The notes under the pieces are model-generated. The model ran no database searches and had not been told where the DNA came from. It saw nothing but the letters and a program-made list of their open reading frames with translations. Made by a program: the position numbers and the translations under genes. Of a DNA stretch of 64,000 bases, positions 18,267-26,312 are shown one piece after another; position 1 is the stretch's first letter, and each line of letters begins with the position of its first letter. Location of the stretch: positions 1,760,001 through 1,824,000 of the forward strand of contig OY282382.1 of the NCBI GenBank assembly GCA_958295905.1, in the 5' to 3' direction. The DNA comes from an uncultured Vicinamibacterales bacterium (GTDB taxonomy: Bacteria; Acidobacteriota; Vicinamibacteria; Vicinamibacterales; UBA8438).

Positions 18267-18908
18267 TCAGGCAGGGTCGGCCGGTTCACCGGTATAGGCC
18301 GCGGTGGTGCGCCGGGCTGCGGCCCGCGCGGCGTCGGGGTCGGCGCCGGCCGCGACCGCCGCGCGCTCCCACCCTGCGCTGCTGCCGGCGACGAACGCCC
18401 GGCCGTCCCGCGAGGCGAGAAAGGCGGCTTCGTCCGACTTCGGCGCGGCCGGTTGCGCGAGATGGAGCGCGAGCCCCAGGAGACCCGTCTCCCAGCCGAC
18501 GCCGACCGCGCCCGGCCCGTACTCGTCCCAGTGGTACGAGCGGTGGGCGGTGTGGGTGAGCGCAAACCGTGCGCGGCCTGCCCCCTCGTCCGAGAGACGC
18601 AGCTCCACCCAGCTCACGTCGCCGCCGAACTCCCAGGTGAGCGCGAGATGCGACGGTCGATCGCACGCCGTGATCACGCCGCCGGCGTTGCCCTCCAACT
18701 GAAAGCGGCCGCCCCGCTCGAGCTCGCCGCTGATCGGCAGGAACCAGCGCGGAATGCGCTCGCGGTTCGTCGCCGCGTCCCACAGGTCCTCGACCGACGT
18801 GGCGTAACTGCGGGCGAGCGTGACCGCGCGGGCGGGCTTTCCATCGCGCTCCGGCGCGGATACGGAGCGCTCCGCGGCGCTCAGGTGGCTCTCGACATCG
18901 AAGTCCAT
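18267..18908 (-). CDS. SRPBCC/AHSA1-type protein
   Basis: A 213-residue protein with an Aha1/START-like (AHSA1) fold signature: LARSYATSVEDLWDAATNRE, RWFLPISGELERGGRFQLEG and LALTWEFGGDVSWVELRLSD. The C-terminal part, LHLAQPAAPKSDEAAFLASR and following, is an extension often seen in stand-alone SRPBCC proteins. There is no signal peptide, so it is cytoplasmic. The family binds hydrophobic ligands; a specific function cannot be assigned. It is convergent with the methyltransferase gene. Confidence 0.8.
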   Translation of the reverse strand: MDFDVESHLSAAERSVSAPERDGKPARAVTLARSYATSVEDLWDAATNRERIPRWFLPISGELERGGRFQLEGNAGGVITACDRPSHLALTWEFGGDVSWVELRLSDEGAGRARFALTHTAHRSYHWDEYGPGAVGVGWETGLLGLALHLAQPAAPKSDEAAFLASRDGRAFVAGSSAGWERAAVAAGADPDAARAAARRTTAAYTGEPADPA

Positions 18909-19115
18909 GGTTCTCCCCGTTCCTTGGCCGGCGCCCGCGGGCCTGCAGGCGCCATCACGCCCGTATTATCCGCCGATACGTGCCGCCGCCGCGAGGAAGT
19001 CGTCAGTGTCTTTGACGATGCCGTACCGGAGCGCTTTCCGGCCATCCCGGCGACCATCTGCGCGCCGGTGCGGGACAGGGGCGCGGGATGCCGCTCGGAA
19101 GCTCGGACAAGCGGC

Positions 19116-19303
19116 GCGCAAAACACAAGACGCGGTCGCTGCGCTTGCTGCATCACGGTGGTCTCACCGTGCCGATCGTCGGCTGGCGCAAACACAAGAA
19201 CACGAGACGCTGCCGTTGCGCTTGCTGCCTGATCTGCGGCAAGGCGATGAACGAGGCGCAGATGGCGGCGCAAAAACACAAGACGCTGTCGCTGCGCTTG
19301 CTG
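19116..19303. repeat. Three ~36-bp repeats upstream of the exosortase gene
   Basis: Copies of GCGCAAAACACAAGACGC followed by GTCGCTGCGCTTGCTGC lie at 19116-19151, 19187-19228 and 19267-19303; the middle copy carries a short insertion. A perfect 7-bp hairpin (CACGGTG-GTCT-CACCGTG, 19155-19172) sits between the first two. The whole 656 bp from the SRPBCC start to the exosortase start has no credible gene. Confidence 0.7.
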
Positions 19304-19375
19304 CGGCTCGCGCAGTCGCCACCTGCCGATACTCGACAGACCCGCTGCGTCCGTGGGTGGGCGTCGGGCCTCTCC

Positions 19376-19475
19376 AGCACGCGGCCGCGACCGGGCGCCG
19401 CGTCTCCAGGAACCGGACCCCGGACGTCGTCGACGACCAGCACGCGGCCGCGACCGGGTATCACGTCTCCAGGGC
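19376..19475. repeat. Pair of ~37-bp direct repeats
   Basis: CAGCACGCGGCCGCGACCGG followed by a short variable stretch and CGTCTCCAGG occurs at about 19376-19412 and 19439-19475. Both lie in the upstream region of the exosortase gene, next to the three-copy repeat. Confidence 0.65.
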
Positions 19476-19564
19476 GGTTCCGGCGATTTCGTGCAGAAAC
19501 CGAATGGGGTGGTGAGCGGTCGCCGCGCAACGGTATACTGAAGGGCAGGAAAGGGAACCGACTG

Positions 19565-21031
19565 ATGGATACGACTCGGCCCGATGCCGCCGGCCGCGAG
19601 TCTGCGGCCGAATCCGGCGGCTCGTTGCGGTTCGCGCTGACCATCGGCGCGTGGTTCGTCGGGCTGTTCGGCCTGATGCGGCTCGGGTGGGTCGAGCACA
19701 CCCTGCTGACGCCGTTCGCGCAGCTCCAGCAGCGGGTGGCGGAGCAGCTCACCGGGGTGACGTCGGGCCTGCTCTACGCCGACGCGAGCTGCAGCGGGGG
19801 CGACCCCATGGCCCTGTGCATGGGCGCCATCTTCGCATACCCCGCCGCGTGGGGGTCGCGGCTGCGCGGCGCCGCGGTGGGGCTGATCGCGATCACCGCG
19901 CTGAACGTCGTGCGGCTGGGCTCGCTGTCGATGGTGGCCGAGAACCGGGGTCTGCTCGACGTGCTGCATTTGTACGTGTGGCCCGCCATCCTGATTCTCG
20001 TCGCCGCCGCCTACGTCTACGGCTGGATGGACCGGCAGGGGAGCCGCGGCGGCGGCCGTCCCCCCGCCGCCGGCGCGCCCGCTGGCGAGCTGTTCGGCAC
20101 GGTGCCCGTGCTCGGCGGGGCGACCCGCCGGTTCCTGGTGCTGACCGCGGCGCTCGTCGCCGCCTACTTCGCGGCCGCGCCCTTCTTCTACCAGAGCAGC
20201 CTCGTGCGGGTGCTCGCGGGCTGGGTCGCGCTGAGCGGCGGCACCATACTGACCGCCGCGGGCACCGAGACCACCGTCATGGGCGCCGGTCTCCACACCG
20301 CGCACGGCGGCTTCCTCGTCACCCAGGAGTGCGTGTTCACGCCGCTCATCCCGGTGTATCTTGCCGGCGTGCTGGCCGCGCCCCTCGCCCCGTGGCGCCG
20401 CGCCCTGGCCCTCGCCGCCGCCCCCGTCATCTTCTTCGCCATCGGCGTCGCCCGCGTCCTCGTGCTCGCGGTCCCCGCCGCCGTCGTCGGCAACTACGAG
20501 GTGGCCATTCACGGCTTCTCGCAGACCCTCGTCGCCGTCCTCCTCGTCGCCGCCGCCGCCGTCTGGACCACCGGCGACGGCCGGCGGGGCGCCGCCCGCG
20601 CCGTCATGGCGGTCGGCGCGGGGCTCGCCGCGGGCTTCGCCGCCGCCCCCGTGCTGGGCGCCCTGCTCGGCGGCGGCGCAGCCGCGCTGCAGGCCCTCGC
20701 CGGCCACGGCCACGCGTTCGTCGACGAGCAGGGCGCCGCCGCGGTGCTGCCCGCGTTCCAGGTCGGCCTGTTCGCCGCCCTCTGGACCGTCGTCGCCGGC
20801 CGCGCCGCGTGGCGCCGGGCCCTGCTCGGCCTCGGGGTCCTCTCCGCCAGCCAGGCCGCCCTCGCCCTGGCCGTCGGCGAGCTGGCCTTCCACATCGGCT
20901 TCGACCCCCACGTCGCGCTGATCCGCGCGTGGACCGTCGTCGTCCCCCTCGCCCTCGTCTGGGCTCTCGCCCGCCCCGAAGGCGCCCCCGTCTGGCGCGC
21001 CCCCGCCGCGCCGGTGTCCGTGTCGGGGTGA
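19565..21031 (+). CDS. Tandem-domain exosortase/archaeosortase family protein
   Basis: A 488-residue polytopic membrane protein. The first half has the exosortase triad: Cys76 in DASCSGGDPMALC, Arg117 in ALNVVRLGSL and His135 in LDVLHLYVWP. A linker rich in Gly/Pro (about 155-185) leads to a second half with the same layout: Cys256 in VTQECVFTPLIPVYLAGV, Arg297 in IGVARVLVLA and His316 in VAIHGFSQTLVAV. The Cys-to-Arg spacing is 41 residues in both halves. Exosortases are transpeptidase-like enzymes that process C-terminal sorting signals of exported proteins. The ATG at 19565 follows AGGAAAGGGAACCG. About 170 further residues form extra membrane helices. No obvious substrate gene lies in the window. 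Confidence 0.8.
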   Translation: MDTTRPDAAGRESAAESGGSLRFALTIGAWFVGLFGLMRLGWVEHTLLTPFAQLQQRVAEQLTGVTSGLLYADASCSGGDPMALCMGAIFAYPAAWGSRLRGAAVGLIAITALNVVRLGSLSMVAENRGLLDVLHLYVWPAILILVAAAYVYGWMDRQGSRGGGRPPAAGAPAGELFGTVPVLGGATRRFLVLTAALVAAYFAAAPFFYQSSLVRVLAGWVALSGGTILTAAGTETTVMGAGLHTAHGGFLVTQECVFTPLIPVYLAGVLAAPLAPWRRALALAAAPVIFFAIGVARVLVLAVPAAVVGNYEVAIHGFSQTLVAVLLVAAAAVWTTGDGRRGAARAVMAVGAGLAAGFAAAPVLGALLGGGAAALQALAGHGHAFVDEQGAAAVLPAFQVGLFAALWTVVAGRAAWRRALLGLGVLSASQAALALAVGELAFHIGFDPHVALIRAWTVVVPLALVWALARPEGAPVWRAPAAPVSVSG

Positions 21032-21068
21032 CACGCGCCGGGTCGGCTTCCGTCTGTCGCGAGCCGCA

Positions 21069-21320
21069 CGTCCTCGGGCGTCACGTCGCCGTCGTTCGAG
21101 GCCGCGCTCGGAGACGAGATCCGCAGAGGGCTGGTTGGCGCGGCCGGCGTCGGCCTCTCGTCGCGGTTGACGCAGGCCGCGGCCACCAAGCTCCGCCCGG
21201 CGCGTTGCGCGAGTTCCTCGAGACGTGGGAGACCGGGGGCGAGCTGATTCCCGACGAGCTGGCCCGGGCCGAGGCCGAGGCCGAGCTCGGTCTTCGCGCG
21301 GGCGAGCCGGCAGCATGCCG
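21069..21320 (+). pseudogene. Frameshifted antitoxin-like remnant
   Basis: One frame reads SFEAALGDEIRRGLVGAAGV followed by GLSSRLTQAAATKLR (from about 21092). The protein-like sequence then continues in another frame as ALREFLETWETGGELIPDEL and ARAEAEAEL. Together they resemble a small ribbon-helix-helix-type antitoxin with a central frameshift and no start codon. No toxin gene remains next to it. It occupies most of the gap between the exosortase gene and the end of the NACHT gene. Confidence 0.4.
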
Positions 21321-21407
21321 TTCGGAGTTGCCGGACAAGAACTCAACCGGGGCCGCAATGGCCGCCGGATGCGCTGTTCGCAGTGCTCCGCGAGGGCCGT
21401 TGAGATC

Positions 21408-23666
21408 TCACGCCGGCCGGTCGTGGCCGCGGATCTTCTGGACCAGGGACGAGTAGAGGTTCCGAATCTGAGGGTCCTCGGGATCGGCGGTCAGGATATC
21501 CGTTCGGCGCCTGACATGGACGAACATGTTCGTGCGTCCTGACGAGGACAGCCGCGCTTCGCGAACCAGGTCGTGTTCTCTCAGCAAGTCGAGCACTTCG
21601 CCCCAACGCGGATTGCTGACGAACTTGGCGAATGGGCCGTCGTTATTTCTGTCCCTGGGAATCCAGTACGCCCGGCTGCGGCAAGCGCGTTCGAGCAGCA
21701 TCACCAACTCGTCGTCGCGCAGATCGCCGGGCACGAGGTGGGTTTCGTTTTGCCCCGCGGGTTGGATCCGTTCGTGTCCGCCGAGCCAGTCGTTGATTGC
21801 TTGGGGCGCTACGAACACCAAGTCGTCCTTGGCGCCGACACCCTGATGCCGTATGCGGTCGGGAACCGGACAGGAGGGCGACACCCGCGTAACTTCGTCC
21901 ACGATGAGTGTCCCAATCCAGCAGTTCTCGAACGTCACGGCCCGCAGATCCGCGCCCTGGACATCGAGCTGGTTGATTGCCGCGTTCGATATCGCGGCCT
22001 CCGGTGCGGTGCCCTGGATCAGCGATTCGTCCGTCTCGATTCCCTCGATCCGCAGGTCGGGTCCGCCGTTCATTGCGGGGAGCACTGTCAGGAGCAGCGC
22101 GCCGAGATTCCGAGCTCCTCGATCGACGCTCAGATAGGTTCGCGCCGTTCGGGACGCGGCCTGGAAGAACTCGTGAATGCGTTGTGGCTCCGACATCGCT
22201 GCAAGATCGCTGAACGCGGCGAGGAAGTCCGCGCCCAGGATGTTGCGCCTGATGAACTTCGGTATTTCGTCGTTCGAGACCGCGTCGATGGCCAACTCGG
22301 CGAGGAAGTAATTGAACAGTTGCGTATGCGCGAACCGACGATAGCGCGGCGCATCGTCATTCTCGAGAAAGGCGACGACGGCGGACCGGTTCTTGAGAAC
22401 TGCGAGAGACTCCGGATCCAGATCTTGCGGCGCGGCGAACTCGACGAGCCACGCGATCGACACCTCGTCGATGGCCTCTGTCTGATCGTCGGCCATATGG
22501 CGGGCGATCTCCCGAAAAAGACTCCGCAGGAAGTTCCGGCGTTGCTCGATGGACAGTCTCCGGTCGAGCGCGGCGCCGAACTTGCCGACTTCGCGTTCTG
22601 TCATCATCTCGACGAGGAACGCCAGCGGATGACCGGCCGCGCTCTCGCGAATCGTCGAAACCACTTCGCGGTCGGCGAGTTGGACCAGAAAAAACGGCCG
22701 CAACGCATAGGAGCCGCGGTCGAAGAGCGCGTCGGCGGACGCAATGTCGTCATCCGACCAGTGTCTGGCTCGCAGCCAGTCCTTGGCGTGATTCGGATCG
22801 GGCGGCTGCAGGGACAATGCTTCGAGCAAGTCGTGTTGCCCCAGAGACGTGATCTTCCTCGATACGCGCTCGCGCCCGATGAACGTCTCTCGACCGGCGA
22901 GAATGAGGGTGCCCTTGCCACGAATCTGAGTGACGATCTCGTTCACCTGACCCCACGCGAGGTCGTATCCATTCGGATCCCCGAGCTCGTCGAAACCATC
23001 GATGGCAAGCGTTACGAGGCCATGGCGCACCAGCACGGGAAGTTGATCGAAAGTCACGGTCAGCCGCAACCGTTGCAGGCTGAACGCGATGAGATCCTGG
23101 AGGAACGTGAGTACGCGTCCCCGGCTCTGCACGTGTAGGACAAGGGGGCGGCGCGAAGCGAGGAATCTGCTGGCGCGCGAGGCGGCAAGGAATTCGATGA
23201 ACTTGGTCTTTCCGATGCCGGCAGGACCGTCTATCAACATGATCCGGATTGACGGCGCATTACAGTCAGTGGGCAGGAGACGGGCGTTGAGTGCGTCGAT
23301 ATCGAGGGTATCTGCCGTTCCGGACAGTACTCCTTCAACATGAATACGATCGTCAACACCCGTCAACGCATCCCGCAGGACGGTCTTCTGGTGGTCGGCC
23401 CAGAGCCGGAGGTCACTGAACGTCTCCGACGCCAGCAGGGCCTTGTACGATGCATGGGAACGAGATCCGGCGCCGTTGGGCGGATGCTCGATGACCTTAC
23501 CGTCGGGTCCATTGAGGAACTCGAGCCGCAACTCGTCGCCGCCTCGAATCATCAGCACGATCAGGCGACCGCCGTGACGCATCGCCCGTGGTGGGTCCGT
23601 GCCGAGATCGGAGAAGACGGCGAGCTCGTCACAAAGCCGAGATGTAGAGTCGATAGAGTCGATCAT
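21408..23666 (-). CDS. NACHT-type STAND NTPase, probable defence sensor
   Basis: A 752-residue protein. After a ~100-residue N-terminal region comes a NACHT NTPase: Walker A GPAGIGKTK at 147-155 and Walker B VTLAIDGFDELGD near 218-230, with the NACHT-type D-G-F-D-E. The middle is helical (SLFREIARHMADDQTEAIDE, RFAHTQLFNYFLAELAI), as in STAND proteins. A short pentapeptide-like stretch (AAINQLDVQGADLRAVTFEN) and a possible winged-helix C-terminus (WGEVLDLLREHDLVREARLS) follow. Its ATG overlaps the stop of the NYN gene (ATGA), so the two are translationally coupled. Base composition is visibly less GC-rich than the neighbouring genes, suggesting transfer. Bacterial NACHT proteins are known antiphage sensors; this role is inferred. 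Confidence 0.82.
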   Translation of the reverse strand: MIDSIDSTSRLCDELAVFSDLGTDPPRAMRHGGRLIVLMIRGGDELRLEFLNGPDGKVIEHPPNGAGSRSHASYKALLASETFSDLRLWADHQKTVLRDALTGVDDRIHVEGVLSGTADTLDIDALNARLLPTDCNAPSIRIMLIDGPAGIGKTKFIEFLAASRASRFLASRRPLVLHVQSRGRVLTFLQDLIAFSLQRLRLTVTFDQLPVLVRHGLVTLAIDGFDELGDPNGYDLAWGQVNEIVTQIRGKGTLILAGRETFIGRERVSRKITSLGQHDLLEALSLQPPDPNHAKDWLRARHWSDDDIASADALFDRGSYALRPFFLVQLADREVVSTIRESAAGHPLAFLVEMMTEREVGKFGAALDRRLSIEQRRNFLRSLFREIARHMADDQTEAIDEVSIAWLVEFAAPQDLDPESLAVLKNRSAVVAFLENDDAPRYRRFAHTQLFNYFLAELAIDAVSNDEIPKFIRRNILGADFLAAFSDLAAMSEPQRIHEFFQAASRTARTYLSVDRGARNLGALLLTVLPAMNGGPDLRIEGIETDESLIQGTAPEAAISNAAINQLDVQGADLRAVTFENCWIGTLIVDEVTRVSPSCPVPDRIRHQGVGAKDDLVFVAPQAINDWLGGHERIQPAGQNETHLVPGDLRDDELVMLLERACRSRAYWIPRDRNNDGPFAKFVSNPRWGEVLDLLREHDLVREARLSSSGRTNMFVHVRRRTDILTADPEDPQIRNLYSSLVQKIRGHDRPA

Positions 23667-24325
23667 CCGTTCATGTCCATCAAGAGGCCATCCAGCTTGA
23701 GAAAGCCGTCCGGCCGGGAAGCTCTCACGATGAACGCGCGACCTCCATGGGGCCGGATCCAGGCTTCGGCGGTGAAGAGTGGGGGAACGACGTCGTCGTC
23801 CTCGGAGAGAACGAGCGCCCACTCGTTCGGACCGCGCCTTGCCCATTCCAGGAGATCGGCAGCGAGTGCCGTATCGACCATCTTCTCGGTCCGTGGTGCG
23901 TTCTTGGCTTGGCGCCGCAGCGTGTTCGGCAGATGGATGGGAGGACGGGTGTGTGTCCTTTCTGGGAGAGCGGAAAGCAGTGTGTGTCCGTACTGTACCT
24001 CTGGTGAGCAGACGACGTTTGGTGTCTGCGCCAGGACCGAGAAGTCGGTTTCCGAAGCGGTCGAAATCATGGCACGGAAGTTCTCGGTACGCTCCCAACC
24101 CTTGTACCAGCCGTGATAGAGGCGCAAGCCGACGTGGAATCTATCGGGTGCATGTCGCGCCAAGGACCTGCCTATGACCCGAGCCGTTTTCTCCAATGTG
24201 CGCTTCGCTCTCGTGCGCGGATCGGCGTCAAAAGCGCGTGCGTTGTGCAGTTGCGCGTTCCAATCGACGAAAGCCGTTACCTGGATCGGTCTGGCGGTCA
24301 CGGGTTGGGTCGGGTCGTTGCGCAT
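23663..24325 (-). CDS. NYN/PIN-like nuclease partner of the NACHT protein
   Basis: A 220-residue protein with NYN-domain (LabA-like, PIN fold) acidic motifs: VTAFVDWNAQ (Asp21), EKMVDTALAADLLEWA (Asp151, Asp157) and LVLSEDDDVVPPLFTAEAW (residues 175-178). These match the three acidic positions of metal-dependent NYN RNases. The start at 24325 (MRNDPTQPVTARPIQ) is chosen because upstream frame sequence is not protein-like and GGTGAG lies about 10 nt before it. The downstream NACHT gene overlaps it by four bases, so the nuclease is the likely effector of a two-gene system. No signal peptide is present. Confidence 0.78.
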   Translation of the reverse strand: MRNDPTQPVTARPIQVTAFVDWNAQLHNARAFDADPRTRAKRTLEKTARVIGRSLARHAPDRFHVGLRLYHGWYKGWERTENFRAMISTASETDFSVLAQTPNVVCSPEVQYGHTLLSALPERTHTRPPIHLPNTLRRQAKNAPRTEKMVDTALAADLLEWARRGPNEWALVLSEDDDVVPPLFTAEAWIRPHGGRAFIVRASRPDGFLKLDGLLMDMNG

Positions 24326-24867
24326 CGCTGTCGATCTCACCACGTGTGCAGCCACCGTAGGGAAATCGTGGAATCGTGGAGCGCATCCTGCTCTCTGATG
24401 ACCACCAGTGTTCAAGGCGGGGAGACTGGGGTGCGGCAGCTCTACTGTCCCGGAACGAACCTTCCCGTCCGGCTGCCGACGTGCACCCGGCAATCGTCGA
24501 GGAACGGGGCAGAGCGCGGCAGTGCCGGCACGGGCGCTGTCGTTCCTGGGCTTCGGCTTCACGGGCGGTTCCCGACCTAAGCGGCGTTTGGCCGCCTTGA
24601 CGGTGCTCCGATTTTGGAAACAGACCCGGGTACTGACCCGGCGGGTCCGCGGTGAGAGCCTGCGCCAGATGGTGCGGGAAGCTGTCCGCATACCTGCTGG
24701 CTGGCGGCGCGTACTTCGCCTCGCTCGGATTGCCGCATCTTGAGCGGCCCTGACTGCTCACCCGGCCGAACCGTCGCGGCCCGGACCCGTATGCCCGTTG
24801 GTGGGGGGAGGGGCGGTGCCGCGAGGCACCCCCCCTGTCCCGATCTCGAGCCGGCTGACCGCTCCGC
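24326..24867. other. Intergenic region upstream of the NYN-NACHT pair
   Basis: This 542-bp region separates the end of the DUF1501 gene from the NYN gene on the same strand. It should hold the promoter of the NYN-NACHT pair and the terminator of the upstream operon. I see no credible gene. Confidence 0.4.
24810..24835 (-). terminator. Strong GC hairpin after the DUF1501 gene
   Basis: An 11-bp stem with one mismatch (GGGGCGGTGCC at 24810-24820; GGCACCCCCCC at 24825-24835) closes a GCGA tetraloop, 33 bp past the DUF1501 stop. There is no T-tract, so intrinsic termination is uncertain; it may protect the mRNA 3' end. Confidence 0.45.
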
Positions 24868-26310
24868 CTAGGCGAGGACGCCGTTCACGATTTCGCCGTG
24901 GACGTCGGTCAGGCGGAAGTCGCGGCCCTGGAACTGATAGGTGAGCCGCGTGTGGTCGATGCCCAGCAGGTGCAGCATCGTCGCGTGCAGGTCGTGGATG
25001 TGCACCGGGTCCTTGGTGATGTTGAACGCGAAGTCGTCGGTCTCGCCGTAGACGGTGCCGGGCTTGACGCCGCCGCCGGCCATCCAGATGGTGAACGACC
25101 GCGGATGGTGGTCGCGGCCGTAGGTCTCCTCGGTCAGCCGGCCCTGGCAGAAGATGGTGCGGCCGAATTCGCCGCCCCAGATGACCAGGGTGTCGTCGAG
25201 CATGCCGCGCTCCTTCAGCTCCATCACCAAGGCCGCCTGCGGCTGGTCGACATCCTTGGCCTGGGTCTGGATGCGCCGCGGCAGTTGGGTGTGCATGTCC
25301 CATCCGCGGTGGAAGAGCTGGACGAAGCGCACGTCGCGCTCGGCCAAGCGCCGCGCGAGCAGGCAGTTGGCGGCGAAGGTGCCGGGGGTGCGCGCGTCGG
25401 GCCCGTAGCGATCGAAGACGCTGTCGGGCTCGTCCGACAGGTCGGTCAGCTCGGGCACCGACGCCTGCATGCGGTAGGCCATCTCGTACTGGGCGATGCG
25501 CGTGGTGGTCTCGGGGTCGCCGAACTCCTGGCCGTCGAGCCGGTTCAGCTTGCCGAGGTCGTCGAGGAAGCGGCGCCGGAGGCCGCGGTCGACGCCCGGC
25601 GGGTTCGACAGGTAGAGGACGGGGTCGCCGGTCGAGAGGAACTTGACGCCCTGGTACTCCGAGGGGAGGAACCCGCTGCCCCACAGCCGGTCGTAGATGG
25701 GGTTGCCGCCGCGGTTCGTGACCATCGCGACGAAGGTCGGCAGGTCGCTGTTCATGCTGCCGAGGCCGTAGGACAGCCACGCCCCCACGCTGGGCCGCCC
25801 CGCGAGCTGGGCCCCGGTCTGGAAGAACGTGACCCCGGGGTCGTGGTTGATCGCCTCGGTGTGCATGGTCTTGATGAAGCACAGCTCGTCGGCGATCTTG
25901 GCGGTGTGGGGCATCAGCTCGCTGATCCACGCCCCCGACTGGCCGTGCTGCTTGAACTCGAACACCGACGGAACGACGGGGAAGCCCGCCTGGCCCGAGG
26001 TCATCGGGGTCAGGCGCTGTCCCTGCCGGACCGAGTCGGGCAGGTCGGTGCCGCGCAGCTTGGCGAGCTGTGGCTTGTGCTCCCACAGGTCGTGCTGCGA
26101 CGGGGCGCCCCCCTGGAACAGGTAGATGACCCGCTTCGCCTTCGGGGCGAAGTGGGGCAGCCCCGGCAGGTTGCCGACCGTCCCCGGCGCCTGGGCCAGC
26201 AGGTCCTGGCCGAACAGCGTCGCCAGCGCGGCGGTGCCGATGCCGGTGCCCGCGAGCTCGAGAAACCGCCGCCGCGTGAGCGCCTGCTGCAGTTCGGATT
26301 GCGGTGCCAT
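24868..26310 (-). CDS. DUF1501 protein with Tat signal
   Basis: A 480-residue DUF1501 (sulfatase-like, alkaline-phosphatase superfamily) protein. A twin-arginine signal is clear: LTRRRFLELAGTGIGTAALA. Family blocks include KAKRVIYLFQGGAPSQHDLW, FIKTMHTEAINHDPG, GAWLSYGLGS, LFHRGWDMH, VIWGGEFGRT and GRDHHPRSFTIWMAGGGVKPG, and GIDHTRLTYQFQGRDFRLTD near the end. It begins 2 bp after the stop of the PSD1 gene, the standard partner in Planctomycetes and Acidobacteria. The pair is exported; a catabolic role on complex organic matter is the usual inference. The ATG at 26310 gives the Tat signal. Confidence 0.92.
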   Translation of the reverse strand: MAPQSELQQALTRRRFLELAGTGIGTAALATLFGQDLLAQAPGTVGNLPGLPHFAPKAKRVIYLFQGGAPSQHDLWEHKPQLAKLRGTDLPDSVRQGQRLTPMTSGQAGFPVVPSVFEFKQHGQSGAWISELMPHTAKIADELCFIKTMHTEAINHDPGVTFFQTGAQLAGRPSVGAWLSYGLGSMNSDLPTFVAMVTNRGGNPIYDRLWGSGFLPSEYQGVKFLSTGDPVLYLSNPPGVDRGLRRRFLDDLGKLNRLDGQEFGDPETTTRIAQYEMAYRMQASVPELTDLSDEPDSVFDRYGPDARTPGTFAANCLLARRLAERDVRFVQLFHRGWDMHTQLPRRIQTQAKDVDQPQAALVMELKERGMLDDTLVIWGGEFGRTIFCQGRLTEETYGRDHHPRSFTIWMAGGGVKPGTVYGETDDFAFNITKDPVHIHDLHATMLHLLGIDHTRLTYQFQGRDFRLTDVHGEIVNGVLA

Positions 26311-26312
26311 GG

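Noticed and set aside
19116-19303. CRISPR-like spacing of three ~36-bp repeats with 35-38-bp intervals
   Set aside because: Only three copies, the middle one with an insertion, repeats not identical, and no cas genes in the window.
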